A DNA stretch of 8,210 bases. Origin: Zoogloeaceae bacterium (GTDB lineage Bacteria > Pseudomonadota > Gammaproteobacteria > Burkholderiales > Rhodocyclaceae). Both the position numbers and the translations under genes were made by a program. Each line of letters begins with the position of its first letter. Position 1 is the stretch's first letter. This document shows positions 1 through 7,287 of this stretch, one piece after another. The notes under the pieces were generated by a model, which worked only from the letters and a program-made list of their open reading frames with translations, was not told the DNA's origin and ran no database searches. The stretch is from NCBI GenBank assembly GCA_031282665.1, contig JAITDH010000152.1, forward strand, positions 1 to 8,210, read 5' to 3'.

Positions 1-1
1 G

Positions 2-916
2 GAACTGGCGAATCATGAAGATTTCTGGGTGCGCCTTGGCGTGGCGGGGAATCCCAATGCACCCCTGTCCGTCTTGGCACGTTTGGCGGGCGAGGATGCC
101 GACTTTGCAAAATTCGTGCACAGAAACCTGATGGCAGTCGCAAGGAATCCGAATACTGCACCGGAAAGATTGGCGGAATTGGCCGATCATGAGGATTACC
201 GGATACGTGACGAGGTGGCGGAAAATCCCGGTACGCCTCTGTATCTTCTGGAACGGCTGGCGGAGGACATTGAATTTACTGCGGATTCGGTAGCAAGCAA
301 CCCCAATACACCGCCGGAATTGCTGGCAAGGCTGGTCGATCGGGAAGAGGAAATAGGCGACGAGTTCGTTGACATCCGGTGTGCCGTAGCGAGCAATCCC
401 AATACGCCGCCGGAACTGATGGCAAGGCTGGTCAAAACCGGGGGAGACAGGGGATACGGAATACTCGTTGGAGTCGCGGCAAACCCGCACACCCCGCTGG
501 AAATCCTGATCAACCTGGCAAGCGCCGAAGACCATGACATAGAGAAATATGTTGGAGGCCGGGATTTGCGGGGGCTTGTCCTGAAAAATCCTTCCCTTCC
601 GGCTGATGTCGTGGCGAGGTTTACCGAAGGCTTGCAACGGGAAGACACGGCAAAGAATCCCGATACACCGCCAGAAATCCTGGCCGGTCTGGTGAATGAC
701 GAATTCTACTGGGTGCGTCTTGCCGTGGCCGCCCATCCACGAACGCCACCGGAAGTCTTGGTGATGCTGGCAAGGGACGCCGACGAGGATGTTCGTGAAA
801 AGGTCGCGGAACATCCGCACGTGCCGCTGGAAGCCTTGCGAATTCTGGCGGAAGACGAAGACACAGGCACGCGCGGCGCGGTGGCGTCGAACCTCAACAT
901 GCCACCAGTGGATTAA
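2..916 (+). CDS. Leucine-rich repeat variant (LRV) protein, 5' end outside the window
   Basis: The frame is open from base 2, and the residues before the first possible start (GTG at 29) already fit the repeat, so the gene begins upstream of the window. Counting from GTG 29 as residue 1, about 11 units centred on N-P-N-T-P-P-E-x-L-A-x-L-A can be seen. The key N (or H) lies at residues 8, 40, 66, 91, 123, 152, 187, 210, 236, 262 and 288, giving spacings of 23 to 35 residues. Each unit continues with an acidic stretch and a V/I-R-x-x-V-A helix. This matches the LRV family, first described in Azotobacter, whose alternating alpha and 3-10 helices form a right-handed solenoid. Such solenoids usually bind other macromolecules; the partner here is unknown. 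I see no catalytic motif, signal peptide or membrane segment. Any N-terminal iron-sulfur domain, as in the Azotobacter protein, would lie outside the window. The last unit is degenerate (NLNMPPVD) and the protein stops mid-repeat. Base usage looks less GC-rich than in the genes to the right. Confidence 0.85.
   Translation, partial: ELANHEDFWVRLGVAGNPNAPLSVLARLAGEDADFAKFVHRNLMAVARNPNTAPERLAELADHEDYRIRDEVAENPGTPLYLLERLAEDIEFTADSVASNPNTPPELLARLVDREEEIGDEFVDIRCAVASNPNTPPELMARLVKTGGDRGYGILVGVAANPHTPLEILINLASAEDHDIEKYVGGRDLRGLVLKNPSLPADVVARFTEGLQREDTAKNPDTPPEILAGLVNDEFYWVRLAVAAHPRTPPEVLVMLARDADEDVREKVAEHPHVPLEALRILAEDEDTGTRGAVASNLNMPPVD
290..433 (+). repeat. DNA-level internal repeat within the LRV gene
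   Basis: Bases 290-337 and 386-433 match at about 43 of 48 positions at an offset of 96 bases, which is exactly 32 codons. Both encode V-A-S-N-P-N-T-P-P-E-L-x-A-R-L-V. Most differences fall at third codon positions. This points to a fairly recent in-frame duplication of one repeat unit, or gene conversion between units. Confidence 0.75.
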
Positions 917-1033
917 CCGCAGGCGACATCCGACAATCGTTCATCACTGGCGCGAAGCGCCGCTGTTCTTTGATTTGCGATGCTGCGCATCGTGGGGACG
1001 AATGTCGGATTACGCTGCGCTGATCCAACCTAC
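917..1033. repeat. Structured intergenic element, probably a dispersed repeat
   Basis: This begins directly after the LRV stop codon. An inverted repeat, 928-940 against 998-1010, pairs at 12 of 13 positions. It encloses two perfect small hairpins: 949-953 with 957-961 (GGCGC, loop GAA) and 978-983 with 987-992 (CGATGC, loop TGC). Together these could fold as a three-way junction. The right end (1003-1033: TGTCGGATTACGCTGCGC, then TGATCCAACCTAC) resembles a motif I recall as a common dispersed intergenic repeat in beta- and gammaproteobacteria; this is memory, not a search. It contains no plausible gene. The first hairpin is followed by GCTGTTCTTT and could act as a weak terminator for the LRV gene. 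Confidence 0.5.
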
Positions 1034-1150
1034 AAAACCGACGCCAACCGACGCCACCCCCGCCTTTTCATTGTGGCAAATTGCGGCAAGACTTTTCCTC
1101 CACCTTTGGATTGCTCCCCCCGGATTCTCCTCCTGCATCCTCGACGAGTA
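1034..1150. other. Gene-free stretch between the structured element and the tig promoter
   Basis: No convincing coding sequence is visible. Short open frames that cross it have no ribosome binding site and no recognisable protein motif. The only local pattern is a 10-base tandem duplication, ACCGACGCCA, at 1037-1046 and 1047-1056. It presumably carries upstream promoter sequence for tig. Confidence 0.5.
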
Positions 1151-1163
1151 GTTGTGCTATATT
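1133..1163 (+). promoter_or_regulatory. Candidate sigma70 extended -10 promoter for tig-clpP-clpX
   Basis: The sequence TGCTATATT at 1155-1163 fits an extended -10 element (TG-N-TATATT, hexamer 1158-1163). No good -35 hexamer lies 16 to 18 bases upstream; CTGCAT at 1133-1138 is a poor match at 19 bases. Extended -10 promoters tolerate a weak -35. Transcription would begin near 1170 and give a leader of about 125 nt before tig. It is the best promoter-like site in the gap, but it is inferred only from consensus. Confidence 0.45.
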
Positions 1164-1253
1164 TGCGCCCTGTTGAATCAATCATCGAAGTATTTGCAGA
1201 GGCTCGATCTTCCCCTTGGTCTTTCCCCGATCCCTCGATGATTTGGCTGATTT

Positions 1254-1283
1254 GCGCCGCCGTGTTGGCGGCGTCGCATTTTT
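1254..1283 (+). terminator. Terminator-like hairpin in the tig leader (possible attenuator)
   Basis: A perfect 7-bp GC stem, 1255-1261 (CGCCGCC) with 1267-1273 (GGCGGCG), has a 5-base loop (GTGTT). Four bases (TCGC) and an A follow it, then five T at 1279-1283. The ribosome binding site of tig starts at the next base. The gap between stem and T-run is longer than in a typical intrinsic terminator, so termination may be partial. It lies downstream of the predicted tig promoter, so it could act as an attenuator or simply as a leader hairpin. Confidence 0.45.
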
Positions 1284-1294
1284 GAGGAAATTAC

Positions 1295-2605
1295 ATGCAA
1301 CAAAACGCTCCGACTCCCAATCCCCTGGAACGCCGCCTGGATCTCGCCATCGCCCGCGAGGCGCTGGAGAACGCGACGGAAGAACGTCTGAAACGCATGG
1401 GGCGCAATGTGAAGATGCCGGGGTTCCGGCCCGGCAAGGTGCCTTTTTCCGTCCTCCGCCAGCAGTACGGCGCGGGCGCGCGGCACGAGGCGCTTTCCGA
1501 AGCCTTGCAGACGGCGTTCGGCGAGGCGGTGACGACGCAGAAGCTCAATGTCGCCGGCCTGCCGCGCATCGAGGAGAAGGAGAGCGAGAACAACGAAACG
1601 CATCTTGCCTTCGCCGCCATTTTCGAGGTGTATCCCGAATTCACTCCCGGCGATCTGGCGGAGGCAAAAATCGAGCGCCCGGTACTGGAAGTGACGGCGG
1701 CGGAGGTCGACCGGACGATCGAATTGCTGCGCGGGCAGCGGGTGCGCTACAGCGCCGTGGAACGCCCGGCGGAGAAGGAAGACCGCGTGGTCATCGACTT
1801 TGCCGGCCGGAAGGATGGCGAACCCTTCCAGGGCGGACAGGCGAGCAATTATCCCTTCGTCCTGGGACGCGGGATGATGCTGCCCGCTTTCGAGGAGGCG
1901 GTGCTGGGCATGCGGGCGGATGAGGGAAAAACCTTCGCCATGACCTTCCCGGAGAATTATTTCGCCAAGGAACTGGCCGGCCAGCCCGTCGAGTTCGATA
2001 TCAAGGTGCATCAGGTGATGGCGCCGGTGCTGCCGGCGGTCGATGCGGAATTCGCCCGGTCCCTGGGTATCGAGGACGGGGATCTGGAAAAGATGCGCGC
2101 CGAGGTGGAGGGCAACCTGAGACGGGAGGTGAGCAAGCGCATCGAGGCCCGTTTGCAGGGGCAGGCGATGGAGGCGCTCCTCGCGGCGAATCCCATCCCG
2201 GTGCCCAATGTCCTGGTGGAAACCGAGGTGCGGCGGATGATGGAGGCGCAGCGGCAGCATCTGGAAGCGCGCGGGGTGAAGGCGAAGGATATTCCCTTCC
2301 AGCCGGCGTGGTTCGCCGAGCAGGCGAAACGCCGCATGGCGCTGGGCCTGATCGTCGCGGAAATCGTCCGGCGGGAAAATTTGCAGGCCGGCAAGGATCA
2401 GGTGCGGGCGCTGGTCGAGGAAATCGCCGAGACTTACGAGCATCCGCAGGAAGCGGTGAACTGGTTCTACGCCAATTCCCGGCAGCTTGCGGAAATCGAG
2501 GGGCGCGTCATGGAAAGGAACGTGGTGCAATGGGTGCTGTCCCAGGCCAGGGTCGTCGACCAGCCCATTACCTACGAAGCGTTGATGAACCAGGAATCGG
2601 CCTGA
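1295..2605 (+). CDS. tig: Trigger factor, ribosome-associated chaperone and peptidyl-prolyl isomerase
   Basis: Trigger factor docks at the ribosomal exit tunnel and shields nascent chains; it also has peptidyl-prolyl cis-trans isomerase activity. The product is 436 aa, close to the 432 of E. coli. The N-terminal domain carries the ribosome-binding signature G-F-R-P-G-K at residues 43-48, at the same positions as in E. coli. An FKBP-type isomerase domain spans about residues 160-240 (DRVVIDFAG to FDIKVHQV). The remaining C-terminal part is the helical chaperone domain, including the region around EVRRMMEAQ and the run rich in E, Q and A. The ATG at 1295 is preceded by GAGGA at 1284-1288 with a 6-base gap, which fixes the start. 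It is the first gene of the tig-clpP-clpX-lon cluster. No key residue appears to be missing. Confidence 0.97.
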   Translation: MQQNAPTPNPLERRLDLAIAREALENATEERLKRMGRNVKMPGFRPGKVPFSVLRQQYGAGARHEALSEALQTAFGEAVTTQKLNVAGLPRIEEKESENNETHLAFAAIFEVYPEFTPGDLAEAKIERPVLEVTAAEVDRTIELLRGQRVRYSAVERPAEKEDRVVIDFAGRKDGEPFQGGQASNYPFVLGRGMMLPAFEEAVLGMRADEGKTFAMTFPENYFAKELAGQPVEFDIKVHQVMAPVLPAVDAEFARSLGIEDGDLEKMRAEVEGNLRREVSKRIEARLQGQAMEALLAANPIPVPNVLVETEVRRMMEAQRQHLEARGVKAKDIPFQPAWFAEQAKRRMALGLIVAEIVRRENLQAGKDQVRALVEEIAETYEHPQEAVNWFYANSRQLAEIEGRVMERNVVQWVLSQARVVDQPITYEALMNQESA

Positions 2606-2634
2606 ACAGGCCCGCTTATCTCCAATGGAAGGAC

Positions 2635-2641
2635 AGGAAGG
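2635..2641 (+). promoter_or_regulatory. Ribosome binding site that sets the clpP start
   Basis: AGGAAGG lies 5 bases before ATG 2647. The reading frame stays open far upstream into tig, so this site, together with homology at the N-terminus, shows that 2647 is the start. Confidence 0.8.
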
Positions 2642-2646
2642 ATCGC

Positions 2647-3276
2647 ATGAACTACAACGCTACTGAATGGTCTCCGCAGGCATTGGGCCTGGTGCCCATG
2701 GTCGTGGAGCAGAGCGGGCGCGGCGAGCGCGCCTACGACATCTATTCCCGGCTGCTGAAGGAGCGGGTGATTTTCCTGGTCGGCCCGGTGACGGACGACA
2801 CCGCCAATCTGGTGGTCGCGCAGCTTCTTTTCCTGGAAGCGGAAAATCCGGACAAGGATGTCGCCCTGTATATCAATTCTCCCGGTGGTTCGGTGACGGC
2901 GGGTCTTTCCATCTACGACACCATGCAGTTCATCAAGCCGGACGTTTCCACCCTCTGCATGGGGCAGGCCGCTTCGATGGGCGCTTTCCTCCTCACCGCC
3001 GGCGCGAAGGGCAAGCGCGCGGCGCTGCCCAATTCGCGGGTGATGATCCACCAGCCCCTGGGCGGCTTCCAGGGGCAGGCTTCCGATATCGCCATCCACG
3101 CGAAGGAAATCCTTTCCATCCGCGAAAAGCTGAACCGCATCATGTCCGAGCACACCGGGCAGCCGATCGAGCGCATCGAAAAGGACACGGACCGGGATAA
3201 TTTCCTTTCCGCCCAGGATGCCGTCGAGTACGGCCTGATCGACCAGGTGCTCGCCAGGCGCGCGGACGGCCGCTGA
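2647..3276 (+). CDS. clpP: ATP-dependent Clp protease proteolytic subunit ClpP
   Basis: ClpP is the serine peptidase that forms a two-ring, 14-subunit chamber and degrades proteins unfolded and fed in by ClpX (and ClpA where present). The product is 209 aa. The catalytic triad is complete: Ser110 in GQAASMGAF, His135 in VMIHQPLGG and Asp184 in DTDRDNF, with the same spacing as E. coli 111/136/185. The substrate-strand motif INSPGGSV is at 76-83. Residues 1 to about 14 look like the short propeptide that is removed on assembly, because the following LVPMVVEQ matches the mature E. coli N-terminus. The gene starts 41 bases after tig and ends 31 bases before clpX, so the three genes are probably co-transcribed. 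The frame continues upstream inside tig, but that part is not ClpP-like. Confidence 0.97.
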   Translation: MNYNATEWSPQALGLVPMVVEQSGRGERAYDIYSRLLKERVIFLVGPVTDDTANLVVAQLLFLEAENPDKDVALYINSPGGSVTAGLSIYDTMQFIKPDVSTLCMGQAASMGAFLLTAGAKGKRAALPNSRVMIHQPLGGFQGQASDIAIHAKEILSIREKLNRIMSEHTGQPIERIEKDTDRDNFLSAQDAVEYGLIDQVLARRADGR

Positions 3277-3307
3277 TCTCGTATTGACAACCCCCGGAGT
3301 CGTAAAA

Positions 3308-4573
3308 ATGACGGACAAAGAGAAAAAGGGCGAAAAACTGCTCTACTGCTCGTTCTGCGGCAAAAGCCAGCATGAAGTGAAAAAACTGATTGCCGGACCT
3401 TCCGTGTTCATCTGCAACGAGTGCATCGCCCTTTGCAACGACATCATCCGTGACGAATTGCCGGGGATCGTCCAGGGCGACACGAACGACCTGCCCGTGC
3501 CGCGCGAGATCGCCGCCCATCTCGACGACTATGTCATCGGCCAGCGCGAGGCCAAGCGCATCCTCGCCGTGGCGGTGTACAACCATTACAAGCGCCTGCG
3601 CTACCAGCAGGCCGATGCCGGCGACGTGGAACTTGCCAAGAGCAATATCCTCCTCGTCGGGCCGACCGGCTCCGGCAAGACCCTCCTCGCGCAGACGCTG
3701 GCGCGCATGCTGAACGTGCCCTTCATCATGGCGGACGCCACGACGCTCACCGAGGCGGGCTATGTCGGCGAGGATGTCGAGAACATCATCCAGAAGCTCC
3801 TGCAGAAATGCGATTACGACGTCGCCAAGGCGCAGCACGGCATCGTCTATATCGACGAAATCGACAAGATTTCCCGCCGTTCGGAAAATCCCTCGATCAC
3901 CCGCGACGTTTCCGGCGAGGGCGTGCAGCAGGCGCTCCTGAAGCTGATCGAGGGCACCATCGCCTCGGTGCCGCCGCAGGGCGGGCGCAAGCATCCCAAC
4001 CAGGATTTCCTCCAGGTGGATACCACCAACATCCTGTTCATCTGCGGCGGCGCCTTCGACGGCCTGGAAAAGATCATCCAGGCGCGTTCCGAGAAGGGCG
4101 GCATCGGCTTCGGCGCGATGGTGAAAAGCAAGGCGGAGGAACGGGGCATCGGCGAGATCATGCAGGACGTGGAGCCGGACGACCTGATCCGCTTCGGCCT
4201 GATTCCCGAACTGATCGGCCGCCTGCCCGTCGTCGCCACCTTGCAGGAACTGGACGAGGCGGCGCTGGTGGATATCCTCGTCGCGCCGAAGAATTCCCTC
4301 GTCAAGCAGTACCAGAAACTCTTTTCCCTGGAAGGGGTGGAACTGGACATCCGTCCGGAGGCGCTGACGGCCATCGCCAAGAAGGCGCTGGAGCGGAAAA
4401 CCGGCGCTCGCGGCCTGCGCTCCATCCTCGAATACGTATTGCTCGACATCATGTACGAGCTTCCCGGCATGGAAAACGTCGCCAAGGTGGTGGTCGATGA
4501 AAAGACCGTCGCGGGCGACACGCAGCCCATCCTCATCTACGCCGACCAGCCCAGGGTTTCCGGTTCCAACTGA
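3308..4573 (+). CDS. clpX: ClpX, AAA+ unfoldase of the ClpXP protease
   Basis: ClpX is a hexameric ATP-driven unfoldase that recognises degrons such as the ssrA tag and threads substrates into ClpP. The product is 421 aa against 424 in E. coli. The N-terminal zinc-binding domain has Cys14, Cys17, Cys36 and Cys39. Walker A is GPTGSGKT at 118-125 and Walker B ends in D183-E184. The pore-1 loop GYVGED is at 151-156, the RKH loop at 227-229 and the ClpP-docking IGF loop at 266-268. The arginine finger is R305 and the sensor-2 arginine is R368 in KTGARGLR. All match the expected family positions. I chose ATG 3308, with GGAG at 3296-3299 eight bases upstream, over an in-frame TTG at 3284, because the extra eight residues are not ClpX-like. 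No terminator is evident after the stop, so read-through into lon is possible. Confidence 0.97.
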   Translation: MTDKEKKGEKLLYCSFCGKSQHEVKKLIAGPSVFICNECIALCNDIIRDELPGIVQGDTNDLPVPREIAAHLDDYVIGQREAKRILAVAVYNHYKRLRYQQADAGDVELAKSNILLVGPTGSGKTLLAQTLARMLNVPFIMADATTLTEAGYVGEDVENIIQKLLQKCDYDVAKAQHGIVYIDEIDKISRRSENPSITRDVSGEGVQQALLKLIEGTIASVPPQGGRKHPNQDFLQVDTTNILFICGGAFDGLEKIIQARSEKGGIGFGAMVKSKAEERGIGEIMQDVEPDDLIRFGLIPELIGRLPVVATLQELDEAALVDILVAPKNSLVKQYQKLFSLEGVELDIRPEALTAIAKKALERKTGARGLRSILEYVLLDIMYELPGMENVAKVVVDEKTVAGDTQPILIYADQPRVSGSN

Positions 4574-4599
4574 AAACCGGACGGAATTGGACGCGCGTT

Positions 4600-4621
4600 C
4601 GTATCACATCGCGTATCACAT
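4600..4621 (+). repeat. Direct repeat CGTATCACAT x2 upstream of the lon promoter
   Basis: CGTATCACAT occurs at 4600-4609 and again at 4612-4621, a period of 12 bases. It ends five bases before the -35 hexamer of the sigma70-like promoter. A weaker third copy (CGATTGACAC) begins at 4624 and overlaps the -35. The position suits a regulator binding site, but no known binding motif is recognised. Confidence 0.55.
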
Positions 4622-4626
4622 TGCGA

Positions 4627-4654
4627 TTGACACGAAGCGGCAACGCGCTACCAT
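4627..4654 (+). promoter_or_regulatory. Sigma70-type promoter for lon
   Basis: A perfect -35 hexamer TTGACA (4627-4632) is followed after 16 bases by TACCAT (4649-4654), which matches the -10 consensus at four of six positions. Transcription would start near 4661 and give a leader of about 100 nt. It would supply basal lon expression independent of the clpX transcript. Confidence 0.6.
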
Positions 4655-4674
4655 TCCCCATGCATCCGGGACAC

Positions 4675-4710
4675 GGGATGCCGGCGGCTTGAAATCCGCG
4701 CCGGCGTCCC
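4675..4710 (+). other. 12-bp hairpin in the lon leader
   Basis: Bases 4675-4686 pair with 4699-4710 over 12 bp, eleven Watson-Crick and one T-G wobble, around a 12-base loop. No T-run follows, so it is not an intrinsic terminator. It would form only in RNA made from the upstream promoter, and it covers most of the heat-shock promoter sequence, including its -35 element in the loop. Confidence 0.6.
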
Positions 4711-4715
4711 CATCT
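4688..4715 (+). promoter_or_regulatory. Heat-shock (sigma32/RpoH) promoter for lon
   Basis: CTTGAAA at 4688-4694 and CCCCATCT at 4708-4715, separated by 13 bases, match the known proteobacterial RpoH consensus (CTTGAAA, 11-15 bases, CCCCATNT) at every specified position. Lon is a classical RpoH-regulated gene, so the location fits. The predicted start is near 4720-4723, leaving a leader of about 40 nt. It is the strongest regulatory call in the window. Confidence 0.85.
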
Positions 4716-4759
4716 CCCCCTGCACGACCATCCCCCAACAGACCAACGAAGGCATAACC

Positions 4760-7186
4760 ATGTCCCATCCTACTCTTCAGGCCAACCAGCCGCTCTTGCT
4801 GCCTCTCCTGCCCCTGCGCGATGTGGTGGTGTTCCCGCACATGGTGATCCCGCTCTTCGTCGGCCGCGCGAAATCCATCAAGGCGCTGGAAATGGCCATG
4901 GAAAACAACCGCGCCATTGTCCTGGCCGCGCAGAAGACCGCCAACCAGGAAGAACCGAACGTGGAAGATCTGTACGGCATCGGCTGCTTGGCGCATGTGC
5001 TGCAGATGCTGAAGCTCCCCGACGGTACCGTGAAGGTCCTCGTGGAAGGCGTCCAGCGGACGCTGATCGACTCGGTGCAGGCTTCCAAGGAATGCTTCGT
5101 CGCCGAAGTCCGGGCGCTGGTCGATAGCGGGGAAGGCAACTACGAGCTGGAGGCGATGCGCCGCACGGTGGTGACGCAATTCGACCAGTACGTGAAGCTG
5201 AACAAGAAAATCCCGCCGGAAATCCTCGCCTCCATCGCCGGCATCGAAGACGCCGGCCGGCTGGCCGACACGATCGCCGCCCATCTTCCCATGAAGCTGG
5301 AATACAAGCAGGAAATCCTCGAACTTTCCTCCGTCTGCGAGCGCCTGGAACGCCTGCTCTCGCGCCTGGAAGCGGAAATCGACATCCTCCAGGTGGAAAA
5401 GCGCATCCGCGGCCGGGTCAAGCGGCAGATGGAAAAAAGCCAGCGCGAGTATTACCTCAACGAGCAGGTCAAGGCGATCCAGAAGGAACTGGGCGAGGGC
5501 GAGGAAGGCAGCGACCTGGAAGACCTGGAAAAGAAGATCATCGGCGCGGGCATGAGCAAGGAAGCGCTGACGAAGGCGCAGGGAGAACTGAAAAAACTCA
5601 AGCTGATGTCGCCGATGTCCGCCGAGGCCACCGTGGTGCGCAATTACATCGAAACGCTGGCGGGCCTCCCCTGGCGCAAGAAGACCCGCACCAGCAAGGA
5701 CCTGCGGGCGGCGGAAAAGGTGCTCGACGCGGATCACTACGGCCTGGAAAAGGTCAAGGAACGGATCATCGAATACCTTGCCGTGCAGCAGCGGGTGGAC
5801 AAGGTCAAGGCGCCGATTCTCTGTCTCGTCGGGCCTCCCGGCGTGGGCAAGACCTCGCTCGGCCAGTCGATCGCCAAGGCGACCAACCGCAAATTCGTGC
5901 GCATGGCCCTGGGCGGCGTGCGCGACGAGGCGGAAATCCGCGGCCACCGCCGCACCTACATCGGCTCCATGCCGGGGAAAATCCTGCAAAGCCTGAACAA
6001 ATGCACGGTGCGCAACCCGCTCTTCCTGTTCGACGAGGTCGACAAACTGGGACAGGATTTCCGCGGCGACCCCTCCTCCGCCCTCCTCGAAGTGCTCGAT
6101 CCGGAACAGAACCACACCTTCCAGGATCACTACGTGGAAGTCGATTTCGACCTGTCCGACGTGATGTTCGTCGCGACGGCCAACACGCTCAACATCCCCG
6201 CCGCCCTCCTCGACCGGATGGAGGTCATCCGCCTTTCCGGCTACACGGAAGACGAAAAGGTCAATATCGCCATGCGCTACCTCATCCCCAAGCAGATGAA
6301 GAACAACGGCGTGAAAAAGACCGAAATCTCCGTCACCGAAGGCGCGGTGCTCGACATCGTGCGCTACTACACCCGCGAGGCGGGCGTGCGCAGCCTGGAC
6401 CGGGAAATTTCCAAGATCTGCCGCAAGGTCGTCAAGGCGCTCCTGATGAAAAAGCGCGCGAACAAGATCGTCGTCAATGCGAAGAACCTGGAAAAATTCC
6501 TCGGCGTGCGGCGCTACAGCTTCGGCATGGCGGAAAAGGAAAACCAGGTCGGGCAGGTCACCGGCCTCGCCTGGACGGAAGTCGGCGGGGAACTGCTCAC
6601 CATCGAATGCGCCATCATGCCGGGGAAAGGCAATATCCTGCGCACCGGCTCCCTGGGCGACGTCATGAAGGAATCCGTCGAGGCCGCCCGCTCCGTCGTG
6701 CGCGCCCGCGCCGAGCGCCTGGGCATCAAGGCGGACATCTTCGACAAGCAGGACATCCACATCCACGTCCCGGAAGGCGCGACGCCCAAGGACGGCCCAT
6801 CGGCCGGCGGCGCCATGACGACGGCGCTGGTCTCCGCCTGCACCGGCATCCCGGTGCGCTGCGACGTCGCCATGACCGGGGAAATCACCCTGCGTGGCGA
6901 AGTGCTGGCCATCGGCGGCCTGAAGGAAAAACTCCTCGCCGCCGTGCGGGGCGGCCTGAAAATCGCCCTGATCCCCCAGGAAAACCTGAAGGACCTGGTC
7001 GAAATCCCCGACAACATCAAGAACAGGATCGAGATCATACCGGTGAAATGGATCGACGAAGTGCTGGAACGCGCCCTGGAACGCAGCCCGCAACCCCTGC
7101 CACCGCCGGAACAGGAAGAAAACGCAATCGCCGCCCCGCCCCTGCTCGAAGTGACCAGCAGCGCGAGCGGCATCATCAAGCACTAG
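4760..7186 (+). CDS. lon: ATP-dependent protease Lon (LonA type)
   Basis: Lon is a cytosolic AAA+ protease that forms a homohexamer and degrades misfolded proteins and short-lived regulators. The product is 808 aa, slightly longer than the 784 of E. coli, partly through a Pro/Gln/Glu-rich C-terminal tail after about residue 775. The N-terminal substrate-binding domain begins with LPLLPLRDVVVFPHMVIPLFVGR. A charged, probably coiled-coil segment covers about residues 190-260. Walker A is GPPGVGKT at 358-365 and Walker B has D425-E426. The catalytic dyad of the protease domain is present: Ser681 in PKDGPSAGG and Lys724 in GGLKEKLL, with the same 43-residue spacing as E. coli S679/K722. ATG 4760 has GAAGG at 4748-4752, seven bases upstream. 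The gene has its own promoter region, including a heat-shock site. The frame is intact. Confidence 0.97.
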   Translation: MSHPTLQANQPLLLPLLPLRDVVVFPHMVIPLFVGRAKSIKALEMAMENNRAIVLAAQKTANQEEPNVEDLYGIGCLAHVLQMLKLPDGTVKVLVEGVQRTLIDSVQASKECFVAEVRALVDSGEGNYELEAMRRTVVTQFDQYVKLNKKIPPEILASIAGIEDAGRLADTIAAHLPMKLEYKQEILELSSVCERLERLLSRLEAEIDILQVEKRIRGRVKRQMEKSQREYYLNEQVKAIQKELGEGEEGSDLEDLEKKIIGAGMSKEALTKAQGELKKLKLMSPMSAEATVVRNYIETLAGLPWRKKTRTSKDLRAAEKVLDADHYGLEKVKERIIEYLAVQQRVDKVKAPILCLVGPPGVGKTSLGQSIAKATNRKFVRMALGGVRDEAEIRGHRRTYIGSMPGKILQSLNKCTVRNPLFLFDEVDKLGQDFRGDPSSALLEVLDPEQNHTFQDHYVEVDFDLSDVMFVATANTLNIPAALLDRMEVIRLSGYTEDEKVNIAMRYLIPKQMKNNGVKKTEISVTEGAVLDIVRYYTREAGVRSLDREISKICRKVVKALLMKKRANKIVVNAKNLEKFLGVRRYSFGMAEKENQVGQVTGLAWTEVGGELLTIECAIMPGKGNILRTGSLGDVMKESVEAARSVVRARAERLGIKADIFDKQDIHIHVPEGATPKDGPSAGGAMTTALVSACTGIPVRCDVAMTGEITLRGEVLAIGGLKEKLLAAVRGGLKIALIPQENLKDLVEIPDNIKNRIEIIPVKWIDEVLERALERSPQPLPPPEQEENAIAAPPLLEVTSSASGIIKH

Positions 7187-7231
7187 TTTTACGCTGGTTG
7201 AAATGCCGGAAAACAAGCAACTGCGCGGATT

Positions 7232-7260
7232 TGTAGGGGCGCGCTGCGCGCGCCCCTACA
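7232..7260. repeat. 13-bp perfect palindromic hairpin, REP-like
   Basis: Bases 7232-7244 (TGTAGGGGCGCGC) are exactly complementary to 7248-7260, with a 3-base loop TGC. It lies 45 bases after the lon stop. No T-run follows on either strand, so it is not a standard intrinsic terminator. GTAGGGGC...GCCCCTAC hairpins are, as I recall, common dispersed intergenic repeats in several bacterial groups. In RNA it could protect the lon 3' end. Confidence 0.7.
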
Positions 7261-7287
7261 GGCGTTATCGGTGAACCATATTGCCTG

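Noticed and set aside
1215..1239. Possible RpoH promoter before tig (CTTGGT ... CCCTCGAT)
   Set aside because: Both halves depart from the consensus at several key positions; much weaker than the site before lon.
980..1285. Small + strand open frames across the gap before tig (789-1151 and 980-1285)
   Set aside because: No ribosome binding sites and no protein motifs; they run across the structured repeat, the promoter and the leader hairpin, and one overlaps the LRV gene.
1178..2530. 450-codon open frame on the - strand, antisense to tig
   Set aside because: Shadow of tig with H/R/L-rich composition and no recognisable domain; tig itself is certain.
2308..2646. N-terminal extension of ClpP into the 3' end of tig
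   Set aside because: The extra residues are G/R/A-rich out-of-frame tig sequence. ATG 2647 has a good ribosome binding site and the known ClpP N-terminus.
3284..3307. TTG start adding eight residues to ClpX, and TTGACA at 3284-3289 as a -35 box
   Set aside because: The added residues are not ClpX-like and ATG 3308 has GGAG upstream. No -10 hexamer occurs at a proper distance from the TTGACA.
4497..4757. 86-codon + strand open frame between clpX and lon
   Set aside because: It overlaps the clpX end in another frame and runs through the promoters and hairpin of lon, with S/P/R/T-rich low-complexity translation.
4616..7216. 866-codon open frame on the - strand, antisense to lon
   Set aside because: It mirrors lon almost end to end. 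The translation is low-complexity (rich in H, D, F, R), with no family motif, as expected for the opposite strand of a GC-rich gene.
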